A stretch of 55,458 nt of DNA from positions 1 through 55,458 of the forward strand of contig DXBC01000166.1 in NCBI GenBank assembly GCA_019116745.1, read 5' to 3'. Shown one piece after another: positions 42,721 to 50,651 of the stretch. Within the stretch, counting starts at the first letter, position 1, and each line of letters begins with the position of its first letter. Both the position numbers and the translations under genes were made by a program. The notes below the pieces were generated by a model. That model was not told where the DNA came from, did not search any database, and saw only the letters and a list, made by a program, of their open reading frames with translations. Origin of the DNA: Candidatus Lachnoclostridium stercorigallinarum. GTDB taxonomy: Bacteria; Bacillota; Clostridia; Lachnospirales; Lachnospiraceae.

Positions 42721-42882
42721 GTTACTCTGAAAGGCCGGCAGGCCGGATTGCGAATGCAGGTCGGATCGCATGAGTGCGCAGCACGGAGCGGTCCGAGGGC
42801 TTTCATGGTTCGTGGTGCCCGCGGTATCGCGAATCGGATAGAGGCAGGAACTCCGGCAGGAAGAAAAAATAAAAAATCAAGT

Positions 42883-42944
42883 TGTAACTATTGACATTAC
42901 AACAAAATAATGCTATATTGCTTAATGTAACAAAGGTGATTACA
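42883..42944 (+). promoter_or_regulatory. promoter and double TGTAA-N9-TTACA operator of the NAD(P)H-binding gene
   Basis: TTGACA at 42891-42896 and TATATT at 42914-42919, spacer 17. Operator A at 42883-42901 overlaps the -35; operator B at 42926-42944 overlaps the expected transcription start. Their centres are 43 bases (about four helical turns) apart. The layout of A and the promoter copies that of the Rrf2 gene, so the same repressor should act here. Confidence 0.82.
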
Positions 42945-42976
42945 ACAAAGAAAAATAAAACGGAGGTATGATGATT

Positions 42977-43606
42977 ATGAAGATCGCAGTGGTTTGTGCA
43001 AATGGAAAAGAAGGAAAGCTTCTGGTGCAGGAGGCTGTGGACAGAGGACTGGATGTGACGGCTGTGGTGAGAGGAGAGAACAGAAGCGCAGCGGAAAAGG
43101 TGCTGAATAAGGATCTGTTTCAGCTGACTGCGGAAGATCTGAAGGAATTTGACGTGGTGATCGACGCTTTTGGAGCCTGGACGGAGGACGCCCTGCCCCA
43201 GCACAGCACGTCCTTAAAACATCTGTGCGACATTCTCTCCGGGACTAAAACCCGTCTGCTGGTGGTGGGCGGAGCCGGAAGTCTGTATGTGAATCCGGAA
43301 CACACGGCCTGCGTGGCAGACGGGCCGGATTTCCCCGACGTATTCAAGCCGCTGGCGGCAGCCATGGCAAAAGCCCTCTCCGAGCTGCGGAAGCGCAGCG
43401 ATGTGCAGTGGACCTACATCAGCCCGGCGGCCGATTTCCAGGCGGAAGGAGAAAAGACCGGAAGCTATATTCTGGGCGGCGAGGAGTTTACGGTAAACTC
43501 CAGAGGAGAGAGCATCATCAGTTACGCAGACTACGCGGCTGCCATGATTGATGAAGCGTTGAAGGGGAATCACATTCAGCAGCGGATCAGCGTGGTGAGA
43601 GCGTAA
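42977..43606 (+). CDS. NAD(P)H-binding protein, NmrA/YwnB-like
   Basis: 209 residues from this start. Atypical SDR with Rossmann motif VVCANGKEGKLL (G-x-x-G-x-x-x style), then VVIDAFGAW and LLVVGGAGSLYVNPE, which match the YwnB/NmrA-like group. No Tyr-x-x-x-Lys active site is seen, so it may act as a redox sensor or an oxidoreductase of unknown substrate. GGAGG at 42962-42966 best serves the ATG at 42977; starts at 42968 and 42971 are also in frame. Its promoter carries two copies of the operator found before the Rrf2 gene, so the two form one regulon interrupted by the IS110 element. Confidence 0.85.
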   Translation: MKIAVVCANGKEGKLLVQEAVDRGLDVTAVVRGENRSAAEKVLNKDLFQLTAEDLKEFDVVIDAFGAWTEDALPQHSTSLKHLCDILSGTKTRLLVVGGAGSLYVNPEHTACVADGPDFPDVFKPLAAAMAKALSELRKRSDVQWTYISPAADFQAEGEKTGSYILGGEEFTVNSRGESIISYADYAAAMIDEALKGNHIQQRISVVRA

Positions 43607-43663
43607 AACAGAAACGGCAGATATTTCAGTGCCGGTCAGAACTGGAAAGTTATGATAATCATG

Positions 43664-43702
43664 ACAAAAAGAGCAATTGCTATTGCTCTTTTTGTGTTTT
43701 TT
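43664..43702 (+). terminator. terminator after the NAD(P)H-binding gene
   Basis: ACAAAAAGAGCAAT and ATTGCTCTTTTTGT form a perfect 14-pair stem with loop TGCT, then TGTTTTTT. The A-rich left arm would let it work in either direction. Confidence 0.9.
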
Positions 43703-43744
43703 CGGAAAAATTTCTTCCTGTGTTGTGCAGAACGCCGAAAAAAG

Positions 43745-43759
43745 ATAACATTATGTTAT
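43745..43759 (+). promoter_or_regulatory. palindromic LysR-type operator candidate before the transporter gene
   Basis: ATAACATTATGTTAT is a perfect inverted repeat with a T-N11-A core (T at 43746, A at 43758), the LysR-box signature. A looser copy, GTTA-N8-TAAC, lies at 43825-43840. TATAAT at 43806-43811 lies between them; its -35 is weak. Control by the LysR protein encoded at 45306 is likely but unproven. Confidence 0.6.
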
Positions 43760-43876
43760 GAATATGTCCATTTAATTAGTATTTCACTTATGATTATTTT
43801 CCATTTATAATCAGAACCGTAAATGTTATGAGCTCTTAACAAAAGAATGTACGAGTTATAATGATGGAGGTATTTT

Positions 43877-45193
43877 ATGAGTGTGACTGTATATGCGGTG
43901 CTGGGATTTGCCATGATGCTGATTCTCACTGCCGTTCTTGTATCCGGAAAATTCACGCCGTCCATTCCCATGATCGCGGTGCCCATAATTTTCGCCCTGA
44001 TCATGAGACCTTCTCTGTCCGATCTGTCAGACTGGGTGACCAGCGGTCTGCAGGGACAGGTGAGCAATGCGGCGATGTTTACGTTTGCCATTATCTTCTT
44101 CGGCGTCATGATGGATTCCGGTGTCTTTGACCGGATCGTGGCAAAGATGATGCTGGGAGCCAAATCGGTCACTGCCGTCTGTATTCTGACGGTTCTGGCT
44201 ACCATGGTGGCCCATTCTGACGGATCAGGAGCTACCACTTATCTGATTGTGATCCCGCCCTTTCTCATGATCTATAAAAAATTAAAAATGAGGCCCCTCG
44301 TTCTCATGTGCCTGGTGTCCATCACTGCCGGCGTCATGAACTCGCTGCCCTGGGGAGGCCCCTGCGGCCGTCTGGCGGCGGGGTTCGGGATTTCCGCCAC
44401 AGATATTCTGGTTGCGGAGCTGCCCGGCATGATCATCGGCTTGATTCTCTGCTTCCTGATCGCCCTGTACTATGCGGGTCAGGAAAAAAAGCGGGGAGCC
44501 GGAATGCCGGCCGGAATGAAGCCGTCGGATCTGTTCAGTGTGGCAGACAAGACGGAGGAAGAGAAAGCTCTGCTGCGTCCCGGACTGTTTGGCTTTAACG
44601 TGGTTCTGATCATTGTGACCATTGTAGTCATGTTCGTATCCGGACTGCCCACGTTCCTCTGCTTTATGGTGGCTGCGGCTCTGGGGCTGATCGTGAACTA
44701 CCCTGATGCGAAGCTGCAGGGAGAACGGCTGAAATCCTACGCTCCCACGGTTCTCACCATGGTGAGCGTGCTGTTTGCTTCCGGCGTATTTACGGGAATC
44801 TTAAACAACAGTCCCATGAAAGATTCCATGGTGGAAGTGGTGTCAAACATTCTGTCAGGAAGCGCCACCGCTCACATCAACACCATTATGGGCTTTTTGT
44901 GGGGACCGTTAAGCGCCATGGGCTTAAATCACGAAGCCTGCGCTTACACCATCGTTCCTATGCTGCAGTCTATTGCGTCGGATTATGTCACGCCTCTGCA
45001 GGCATCGGCCAGCTATCTCATGACCTTTGTTCCTCAGGTGTTTGTCAATCCCAGCACGGCGGCCATGTACATCGGTCTGGGACTGGCGGGAATCGAGTTC
45101 AAGGATCACTGGAAATTTACCTTTAAGTGGGCCATGCTGATCTGCACTGTCTGCTTTGCCGGGTCGATTCTGGTGGGAGCCATTCCTTTCTGA
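43877..45193 (+). CDS. CitMHS-type citrate/organic acid transporter
   Basis: 438 residues, about 12 membrane helices. Family hallmarks are GVMMDSGVFDR, the conserved loop VAHSDGSGATTYLIVIPPF and NSLPWGGPCGRLAAGFG, and the mirrored C-terminal half with NNSPMKDSMV. The family moves citrate-metal complexes with protons. Here the regulator and a tannase-like esterase follow, so the cargo could equally be another carboxylate released by the esterase. RBS GGAGG at 43866. Ends 112 bases before the LysR gene. Confidence 0.88.
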   Translation: MSVTVYAVLGFAMMLILTAVLVSGKFTPSIPMIAVPIIFALIMRPSLSDLSDWVTSGLQGQVSNAAMFTFAIIFFGVMMDSGVFDRIVAKMMLGAKSVTAVCILTVLATMVAHSDGSGATTYLIVIPPFLMIYKKLKMRPLVLMCLVSITAGVMNSLPWGGPCGRLAAGFGISATDILVAELPGMIIGLILCFLIALYYAGQEKKRGAGMPAGMKPSDLFSVADKTEEEKALLRPGLFGFNVVLIIVTIVVMFVSGLPTFLCFMVAAALGLIVNYPDAKLQGERLKSYAPTVLTMVSVLFASGVFTGILNNSPMKDSMVEVVSNILSGSATAHINTIMGFLWGPLSAMGLNHEACAYTIVPMLQSIASDYVTPLQASASYLMTFVPQVFVNPSTAAMYIGLGLAGIEFKDHWKFTFKWAMLICTVCFAGSILVGAIPF

Positions 45194-45305
45194 CGGTATC
45201 CATGCCTTTCCAGAACCGGAATTTTTTTCTATAATCAGTACATAAGGACTGCGCAGGAAAAATGCGCTGTGAACGGGAATATTCCGGAAAGGACGGAGGT
45301 TGGAA

Positions 45306-46256
45306 ATGGCAGATTTAAAGGAACAGAAATATATTGTGGAAATCGCGAAGGTTCAGGGAATTGCAAAGGCGGCGGAGCATCTGTTTATCTCCCAGCCGGC
45401 TTTGAGCAAATTTCTCGCCCGCACGGAGGAACTGTATGATATCCGGCTGTTTGAACGGGTGGGAAAGAAGCTGCTCCCCACCTACGCCGGGGAGCAGTAC
45501 CTGAAGTATGCAAAGCAGATGCTGGAGCTGGATCAGAGCTTTCGGGATCAGATTGCGGATATCAAGACTCTGCGAAGCGGATCCCTCTCTATCGGCTCCA
45601 CGCCGGGACGGGGAAAAGATATATTTCCGGTGATCCTGCCGGAATTTTACCGGCAGTATCCCCAGTTTGACCTGAAAGTCTACCAGGAGACGGCGGTAAA
45701 GCTGGAAGAACTGCTGCGAAACGGGGAGATTCAGGTGGCCATGATGACTTCTGAGGAGGACAGGAGATTTTCCGGCTTCCATGTGGAGGAGCTGGCTACG
45801 GAGGAAATCAGTCTGATCGTGTCCAAACGCAGAAACCTGCAGGGAGTGGCGAAATACGGCTTCCGTTATCCCTGGGTGGATGTGCGGCAGCTGGAAGGAG
45901 AACTGTTTCTCATGCTGAACAAAGGCTCCAGGCTGCGGTCTGTGGCGGACAGGGTGTTCAAAAACCAGATGCTGTCGCCGAAAATAATGGAATTTTCTTC
46001 CATAGACACCATCTGGAAGCTGGTATCTCAGGATTTCGGCATTGCATTTGCGTCAGATTTCAACGCGCCGCCGGTTCCGGGAGTGGACCTGTTCTCCGTG
46101 GGTCCCCAGCCCATTACCTGGAAATTTATCATTCTCACCCGGATCGGCGGATATATTTCCAATCCTATTCAGTACATGATTGATATAACGAAGAAAATTT
46201 ATGGAAATAAAAACCTGTCCGGGAGGACAGGAGGAGTGAGCAATGAAACAATATGA
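45306..46256 (+). CDS. LysR-family transcriptional regulator
   Basis: 316 residues. The winged helix at about 1-62 (YIVEIAKVQGIAKAAEHLFISQPALSKFLARTEELYDIRLFER) is standard. The effector-binding domain (about 90-305) starts SLSIGSTPGRGKDIFPVI. The ATG at 45306 is chosen from GGACGGAGG just upstream; the track TTG lies within 6 bases of this. It probably controls the transporter and the esterase, which overlaps its 3' end by 14 bases. Inducer unknown, perhaps a citrate- or gallate-like acid. Confidence 0.92.
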   Translation: MADLKEQKYIVEIAKVQGIAKAAEHLFISQPALSKFLARTEELYDIRLFERVGKKLLPTYAGEQYLKYAKQMLELDQSFRDQIADIKTLRSGSLSIGSTPGRGKDIFPVILPEFYRQYPQFDLKVYQETAVKLEELLRNGEIQVAMMTSEEDRRFSGFHVEELATEEISLIVSKRRNLQGVAKYGFRYPWVDVRQLEGELFLMLNKGSRLRSVADRVFKNQMLSPKIMEFSSIDTIWKLVSQDFGIAFASDFNAPPVPGVDLFSVGPQPITWKFIILTRIGGYISNPIQYMIDITKKIYGNKNLSGRTGGVSNETI

Positions 46257-47844
46257 CGAGACCAACTTTCAACGGGAAAAATCCGGGTGGGCGACTCTGC
46301 TTCGGGAGAGGATTCCGGGGCTGGAAAAAACGGTGATTTCCCGGGAGAACATCCGGGAGGACAACAGCGGAGGGCTGATCGAAAGTGTGAAAGAAAAGCT
46401 GTCGCAGCACGATGGGAAAACACCTTATCTTGAGGTGACGGGAAGCGTTGGCCCGAAGGATCCGGAAGCGCCTGAGATCCGGTGGAAGCTCCTGCTCCCT
46501 TTTTGCTGGAACGGGAGAAGCCTTCAGATCGGCGGAGGCGCCAACAACGGCAGGATTCCGGATCTGGAAGGGGAAATGCTGCTCTCCCGGTGCTGCCCTG
46601 TGGAGAAGGGCTATGTGGTGTTCGGCGATGATTCCGGGCATCAGTCCGACGATCCCATGTCTGCGGAATTTGCAGCCAACGGGGAAGCTCTTCAGAATTA
46701 TATCCGCAGCCATCTGATCAAAGCTCTGGATGTGATGCGTTTTGTGGTAAAACTGTGCTACGGGCGAGATGCGGAGAAAGTGTATTTTGCAGGGGGGTCG
46801 GCGGGAGGCAGAGAGGCCCTGGAGTGCGCCACGTCCTATGGAAAGGACTATGACGGGATTTTCTGCGCCGACCCGGTATATGATTTCGTGTTTCTGAGGA
46901 TGTGGGGAGCGCTTCTGTCAAAGGCGGTGTATGACAGCTATGACCCTGTCTCCCACCCCGCTTCTGACGGCTTCATCGATGAAGAGACAGTGGCTGCCAT
47001 TCAGCGTGATGCGGTCCGCCGCTATGACGGACTGGACGGCATTGAGGACGGAGTCATTTCCAACATCTACGCAGCCCGCATGGACCGGGATTCTTTTATG
47101 GAGGAAATCCGGGAAAAATACGGTCTCACTCAGGCCCAGATGGACACCATATCTGTGTATGAGGACGGCTTTGATCTGGACTACCTTCTGGGAGGACGGG
47201 GAAGCCGGTACCGGGGCTGCTGCGCGCTGGAAGGAGGGCTGATGGATCTGGGACCGGATCCGGTGCCCAGGGAACCGCTGGACACCCGGTATAATGTGCA
47301 CCACGGAGACAGGGCGGACGGAGTGTTCAAATATTTTATCACAGGAGACAGAAACTGGAAGCTGATCGGCCACGACTACCGCCGGCCGGACGAAAAGCTG
47401 CTGGAGATGCTGACGGAGGCGTCCAAACGGTATGACATCCGGCCGGATTTTGATGACTTTATAGGCCATGGAGGCCGGATGATCCTGTTTACCAGCTGGA
47501 ATGATATGTCAATCAGCCCGTGGCAGATCGCTGCCCGGTACGGAGACTGGGTGAAAAAATACGGCCAGTCCTGTGTGGACGATTTTGTCCGGTTCTATGT
47601 TATGCCGGCGGCCACCCACTGCAGCGGAATCCGTATGGACTATCTGGACTGGCTGGACCGCTGGTGTACGAAAGGGGAGTATCCGTCGGGAACTCTTTAC
47701 GGCTTTGTGGAGGCCGTAGGGGGCGAGATGCCCATGGCCCGTTTCCCCGGCTGGGTGAAATACCGGGGAGGGGATCCCAAAAAGGGAACCAGCTACGAGG
47801 TTTCCATGGAAATTCCGGAGGGATTTTTTGAACGGTTCGGGTGA
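46243..47844 (+). CDS. tannase/feruloyl esterase-like hydrolase
   Basis: 533 residues, alpha/beta-hydrolase of the tannase and feruloyl esterase family. The nucleophile is in GGSAGGREAL, the acid Asp likely lies near FTSWNDMSISPW, and the His is in PAATHCSG. In classic members a Cys next to the Ser and a Cys after the His form a disulfide (CS-D-HC motif). Here the first Cys is Gly but the second stays (HC), which is odd for a functional pair. No signal peptide is seen, so the enzyme appears cytoplasmic. It may split plant phenolic or citrate-type esters brought in by the transporter. Its start at 46243 overlaps the LysR gene. Confidence 0.85.
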   Translation: MKQYDETNFQREKSGWATLLRERIPGLEKTVISRENIREDNSGGLIESVKEKLSQHDGKTPYLEVTGSVGPKDPEAPEIRWKLLLPFCWNGRSLQIGGGANNGRIPDLEGEMLLSRCCPVEKGYVVFGDDSGHQSDDPMSAEFAANGEALQNYIRSHLIKALDVMRFVVKLCYGRDAEKVYFAGGSAGGREALECATSYGKDYDGIFCADPVYDFVFLRMWGALLSKAVYDSYDPVSHPASDGFIDEETVAAIQRDAVRRYDGLDGIEDGVISNIYAARMDRDSFMEEIREKYGLTQAQMDTISVYEDGFDLDYLLGGRGSRYRGCCALEGGLMDLGPDPVPREPLDTRYNVHHGDRADGVFKYFITGDRNWKLIGHDYRRPDEKLLEMLTEASKRYDIRPDFDDFIGHGGRMILFTSWNDMSISPWQIAARYGDWVKKYGQSCVDDFVRFYVMPAATHCSGIRMDYLDWLDRWCTKGEYPSGTLYGFVEAVGGEMPMARFPGWVKYRGGDPKKGTSYEVSMEIPEGFFERFG

Positions 47845-47879
47845 CCTGAGCAGTTTGTCTGACCTGGCGGGTCAAGTGA

Positions 47880-47924
47880 GGGACAGCTTCCGGTTCCAAC
47901 CGGAAATGTCCCGGATTTTCCGGG
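47880..47924 (+). repeat. tandem hairpins after the esterase gene
   Basis: GGGACAGC-TTCCGGTT-CC-AACCGGAA-ATGTCCC (47880-47912) is a nearly perfect hairpin. It is immediately followed by CCCGGA-TTT-TCCGGG (47910-47924), a short one. Neither has a proper T-run. It could be a terminator without a U-tract or a protein or RNA signal. Undecided. Confidence 0.45.
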
Positions 47925-47960
47925 AGTATGAATGTTTAAGTTAATACTGGAAAACAAAAC

Positions 47961-47994
47961 GGGACTTCTGCGGAGGTCCCGATTTGTCTATAAT
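47961..47994 (+). promoter_or_regulatory. promoter region of the aldo/keto reductase gene with an inverted repeat
   Basis: TATAAT at 47989-47994 with a weak TTCTGC at 47966-47971, 17 bases upstream. GGGACTTC-TGCG-GAGGTCCC (47961-47980) covers the -35 and spacer with one T-G mismatch, so it may be the site of a repressor, maybe the MarR gene that follows. Confidence 0.45.
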
Positions 47995-48037
47995 GAGTGC
48001 GGAACCGGAAAACAAAATCTATTTGAGGAGGAATCAT

Positions 48038-49036
48038 ATGGAAACGAGAGTACTGGGCAGGGATCTGACCGTGTCTGCAGTGGGACTGGGCTGCATGGGA
48101 TTTTCCCATGCCTACGGCGCCCCTGTGGAGGAGCATGAGGCGGTGCGTCTTCTGGGACGGGCGGCAGAGATGGGATACACATTTTTCGATACGGCGGAGG
48201 TTTACGGGACGCCGGAGGATCCCCACATCAACGAGGAGCTGGTGGGAAGAGCACTGGCTCCATACAGAAATCGCGTGGTGATCGCCACCAAATTCGGGCT
48301 GAAATTTGATATGGAGAGCGGAAAGGTCCCCTATCCGCTGATTCCCGATTCCAGGCCGGCGACTATCCGGAAAGCGGTGGACGGCTCCCTTTCACGGCTG
48401 GGAACGGATCACATCGATTTGTATTTCCAGCACAGGATCGACCCGGAGGTGGGTCCGGAGGAAGTAGCCGGAGTGATGGCGGATCTGATCCGGGAGGGAA
48501 AAATCACTCACTGGGGAATTTCGGAGGCCAACGAGGACTATCTGCGCCGGGCTCACAGTGTCTGCCCGGTGACGGCTGTTCAGAACCGGTATTCCATGAT
48601 GGCCCGCCACTATGAAGTTCTGTTCCCCGTTCTGGAGGAACTGGGTGTGGGCCTGGTGGCCTTCTCCCCCATGGCCAACGGCTTTCTCACCGGCCGGTAC
48701 GGAAAGGGAGAGCATTTTGACAGCAAATATGATTACCGGGCGTCCATGCCCCAGTTTACCGACGAGGCGGTGGATCAGAACCAGAAGCTTCTGGAGCTGC
48801 TGCGGAAAATGGCGGAGGAAAAACAGGCTACGCCGGCTCAGATCTCCCTGGCCTGGATGCTGTGCAGACACGCCTGGATCGTACCCATCCCCGGAACCCG
48901 CAGGGAGGAACGCATGGCGGAAAATGCAGGAGCTGCCGCAGTGAAGCTCACGGCAGAAGAGGTGAAAGCCCTGGACGAGGCTCTGGATCATATGGAAATG
49001 TCAGCAGTGTTCGGCGGCACGGCAATAAAAAAATAA
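48038..49036 (+). CDS. aldo/keto reductase
   Basis: 332 residues. TIM-barrel with VSAVGLGCMGFSHAYG at the start, the catalytic Asp and Tyr in FFDTAEVYG, Lys in VIATKFG, His in YFQHRIDPE and the NADP-binding tail (PIPGTRREERMAEN). Closest pattern is the AKR13/YajO-like group that reduces aldehydes, quinones and methylglyoxal. ATG at 48038 follows GAGGAGGAA; the longer track ORF has no RBS. It precedes a MarR regulator by about 110 bases, and both may be one stress-response unit. Confidence 0.92.
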   Translation: METRVLGRDLTVSAVGLGCMGFSHAYGAPVEEHEAVRLLGRAAEMGYTFFDTAEVYGTPEDPHINEELVGRALAPYRNRVVIATKFGLKFDMESGKVPYPLIPDSRPATIRKAVDGSLSRLGTDHIDLYFQHRIDPEVGPEEVAGVMADLIREGKITHWGISEANEDYLRRAHSVCPVTAVQNRYSMMARHYEVLFPVLEELGVGLVAFSPMANGFLTGRYGKGEHFDSKYDYRASMPQFTDEAVDQNQKLLELLRKMAEEKQATPAQISLAWMLCRHAWIVPIPGTRREERMAENAGAAAVKLTAEEVKALDEALDHMEMSAVFGGTAIKK

Positions 49037-49145
49037 TCTCCGGGAGAGGGAAAATCCCGGGAGGATGGACAGCGGGAATGCCGTTGACAAAGGGAAGAAA
49101 GTGTGATATTTTCGCCTCAAAATCAGCGGAAGAGGGGGAGAAAAT

Positions 49146-49589
49146 ATGCGGGAGAAGATGGTAGGCATGGAGCTGGTGGGAACGGCCAATGCTCTGCGCC
49201 GCCTGGCGTTTCAGGACGGGTGGGAGGACAGGTATGGAGCGGATAGCCCCACCAGTATGCAGCAGTGGTTTCTGTCTTATATCTGGAAGCACCGGGAAGA
49301 GAAAGTGTTTCAGAAGGATATTGAGGCCATGTTTAAGATCCGGCGTTCCACGGCTACGGAAATCCTCAAGGCTATGGAACGAAAAAAACTCATTGTGCGG
49401 ATTCCCAGTCAGGAGGACAGGCGCAGCAAGGAGATCCACCTGACGGAAAAGGCGGAGGCCATCTGCAGGGAAAATCAGGAGAAGATTGAAAAGACGGAGA
49501 AGCTGATCGTGGCGGGAATGTCGCAGGAGGAGATCCGCGTGCTTTTAAATCTCCTGGGGAAAATTCAGAAGAATATGAAATATCTCTGA
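49146..49589 (+). CDS. MarR-family transcriptional regulator
   Basis: 147 residues. Winged helix domain with VFQKDIEAMFKIRRSTATEILKAMERKKLIVRIPSQEDRRSKEIHLTEKAE, flanked by dimerisation helices. The recognition helix RRSTATEILKAME and the wing with RIPSQEDRRSKEI are typical. RBS AGAGGGGGAG. Likely a repressor of its own region or of the reductase gene upstream; the ligand is unknown. Three TGAAATAT repeats cover its 3' end. Confidence 0.92.
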   Translation: MREKMVGMELVGTANALRRLAFQDGWEDRYGADSPTSMQQWFLSYIWKHREEKVFQKDIEAMFKIRRSTATEILKAMERKKLIVRIPSQEDRRSKEIHLTEKAEAICRENQEKIEKTEKLIVAGMSQEEIRVLLNLLGKIQKNMKYL

Positions 49590-49623
49590 TATTTGAAATA
49601 TTTCCGATATATGAAATATTTTT
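49573..49623 (+). repeat. three 18-bp-spaced TGAAATAT repeats
   Basis: TGAAATAT occurs at 49576, 49594 and 49612, exactly 18 bases apart, spanning the MarR stop codon and the start of the gap. The wider unit is ATATxTGAAATATxTxxG; copy two contains the palindrome GAAATATTTC. The even spacing (under two helical turns) suggests a protein-binding array such as an operator. Confidence 0.6.
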
Positions 49624-49698
49624 GACAGGTGAACGATTTCTTCCGGAGAAGCCGGCGTTGGTTTCCTTCCGGTAACCAGGACACCAAATTGTGCGTAC

Positions 49699-49727
49699 TT
49701 TACCTTTCCGGTGAGAGGGGATATAGT
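49699..49727 (+). promoter_or_regulatory. probable promoter of the macrodomain-sirtuin unit
   Basis: TTTACC at 49699-49704 and TATAGT at 49722-49727 with a 17-base spacer. The start codon lies about 25 bases on with GGAAGGAGAG between. Confidence 0.55.
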
Positions 49728-49751
49728 AGGGATAAGGAAGGAGAGATAAAG

Positions 49752-50531
49752 GTGACACAGAAGGAAAGACGAGAATATCTGATCAGGGAACTGCTGTCAG
49801 AACATCCGCAGTACAGCAATATCAGGATTCCTCACGGTGAGGATGAGCAGAAACGGCTGCTTCGCAGCCTGATGAATATACGGCCTCCCCGTCCCATAAG
49901 CGGGGAGTTTCTTGAAATTCAGGATGAATATTTGAGGGAGGAGACAGAGGCAAAAGGGATTACGGACAGCGCGTCCCTGCCGGTGTCGCCGTTGGACAGC
50001 CGCCTGGTGCTGTGGCGGGGAGATATTACCACGCTGAAAATCGATGCCATTGTAAATGCGGCAAACAGCGCGCTCAGGGGATGTTTTGTGCCGTGTCACT
50101 CTTGTGTGGACAACATTATCCACAGCGTAAGCGGCATACAGCTCCGTCTGACCTGTGATGAGATTATGAGGGAACAGGGGTATGAAGAACCCACGGGGAG
50201 AGCCAAAATCACGCCGGGGTATAATCTGCCTGCCTGTTATGTACTTCACACAGTCGGCCCCATCGTGTCGGGACGTCTGACGGACAGACACTGCAGGCAG
50301 CTGGCGGACTGCTACCGGTCCTGTTTGGATCTGGCGGCGGAAAGCGGGCTGAAAAGCGTTGCCTTCTGCTGTATTTCCACGGGAGAATTTCATTTCCCAC
50401 GGAAGAAAGCGGCGGAAATTGCAGTGCGGACCGTCATGGATTATCTGAACAGGGACACGCGCATAAAGAAGGTGGTATTTAATGTTTTTAAAGAGGAAGA
50501 CTATGACATTTACCGGGAACTCCTGGGATAA
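49752..50531 (+). CDS. zinc-binding macrodomain protein (ADP-ribosyl hydrolase type)
   Basis: 259 residues. The macrodomain lies at about 95-255: the ADP-ribose-binding GDITTLKIDAIVNAANSALRGCFVPCHSCVDNIIH carries the Cys/His set of the zinc-macro class (CxxxCxxC), and CISTGEFHFPRKKAAEIA is the second phosphate loop. The front 90 residues are an additional helical domain with EEDEQ-rich charge. Members hydrolyse ADP-ribose from proteins. GTG at 49752 follows GGAAGGAGAG; the longer track ORF has no RBS. The next gene is a SirTM-type sirtuin, so the two form a reversible ADP-ribosylation pair (inference from family). Confidence 0.87.
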   Translation: MTQKERREYLIRELLSEHPQYSNIRIPHGEDEQKRLLRSLMNIRPPRPISGEFLEIQDEYLREETEAKGITDSASLPVSPLDSRLVLWRGDITTLKIDAIVNAANSALRGCFVPCHSCVDNIIHSVSGIQLRLTCDEIMREQGYEEPTGRAKITPGYNLPACYVLHTVGPIVSGRLTDRHCRQLADCYRSCLDLAAESGLKSVAFCCISTGEFHFPRKKAAEIAVRTVMDYLNRDTRIKKVVFNVFKEEDYDIYRELLG

Positions 50532-50651
50532 TCATATCCGGCAGTTCAGAGAGGCGCTGCAGAAGGTTAGAAAAAACACGGTTAAACGACAGAGCGCAGA
50601 TGGTTTGCATGTCAGCAGCATAAGAAAATATGAGGAAAGGCGGTGCGCGTA

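Larger units (their letters stand above)
41120..42732 (-). mobile_element. IS110-family insertion sequence, boundaries inferred
   Basis: Contains a 414-residue transposase on the minus strand and about 265 bases of non-coding DNA on its upstream (high-coordinate) side. TTACTCTGAAA occurs at 41120-41130 and again at 42722-42732, which is proposed to mark the two ends; IS110 elements lack long terminal inverted repeats. Both copies share TTACTCTG with two internal TTTACTCTGCG repeats in the non-coding part. Insertion separates the Rrf2 gene from its probable target. The exact ends are inferred and may be shifted by a few bases. Confidence 0.7.

Noticed and set aside
42688-42894. 68-residue ORF between IS110 and the NAD(P)H-binding gene
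   Set aside because: No RBS, no family, and it overlaps the candidate IS end and the Rrf2-type operator.
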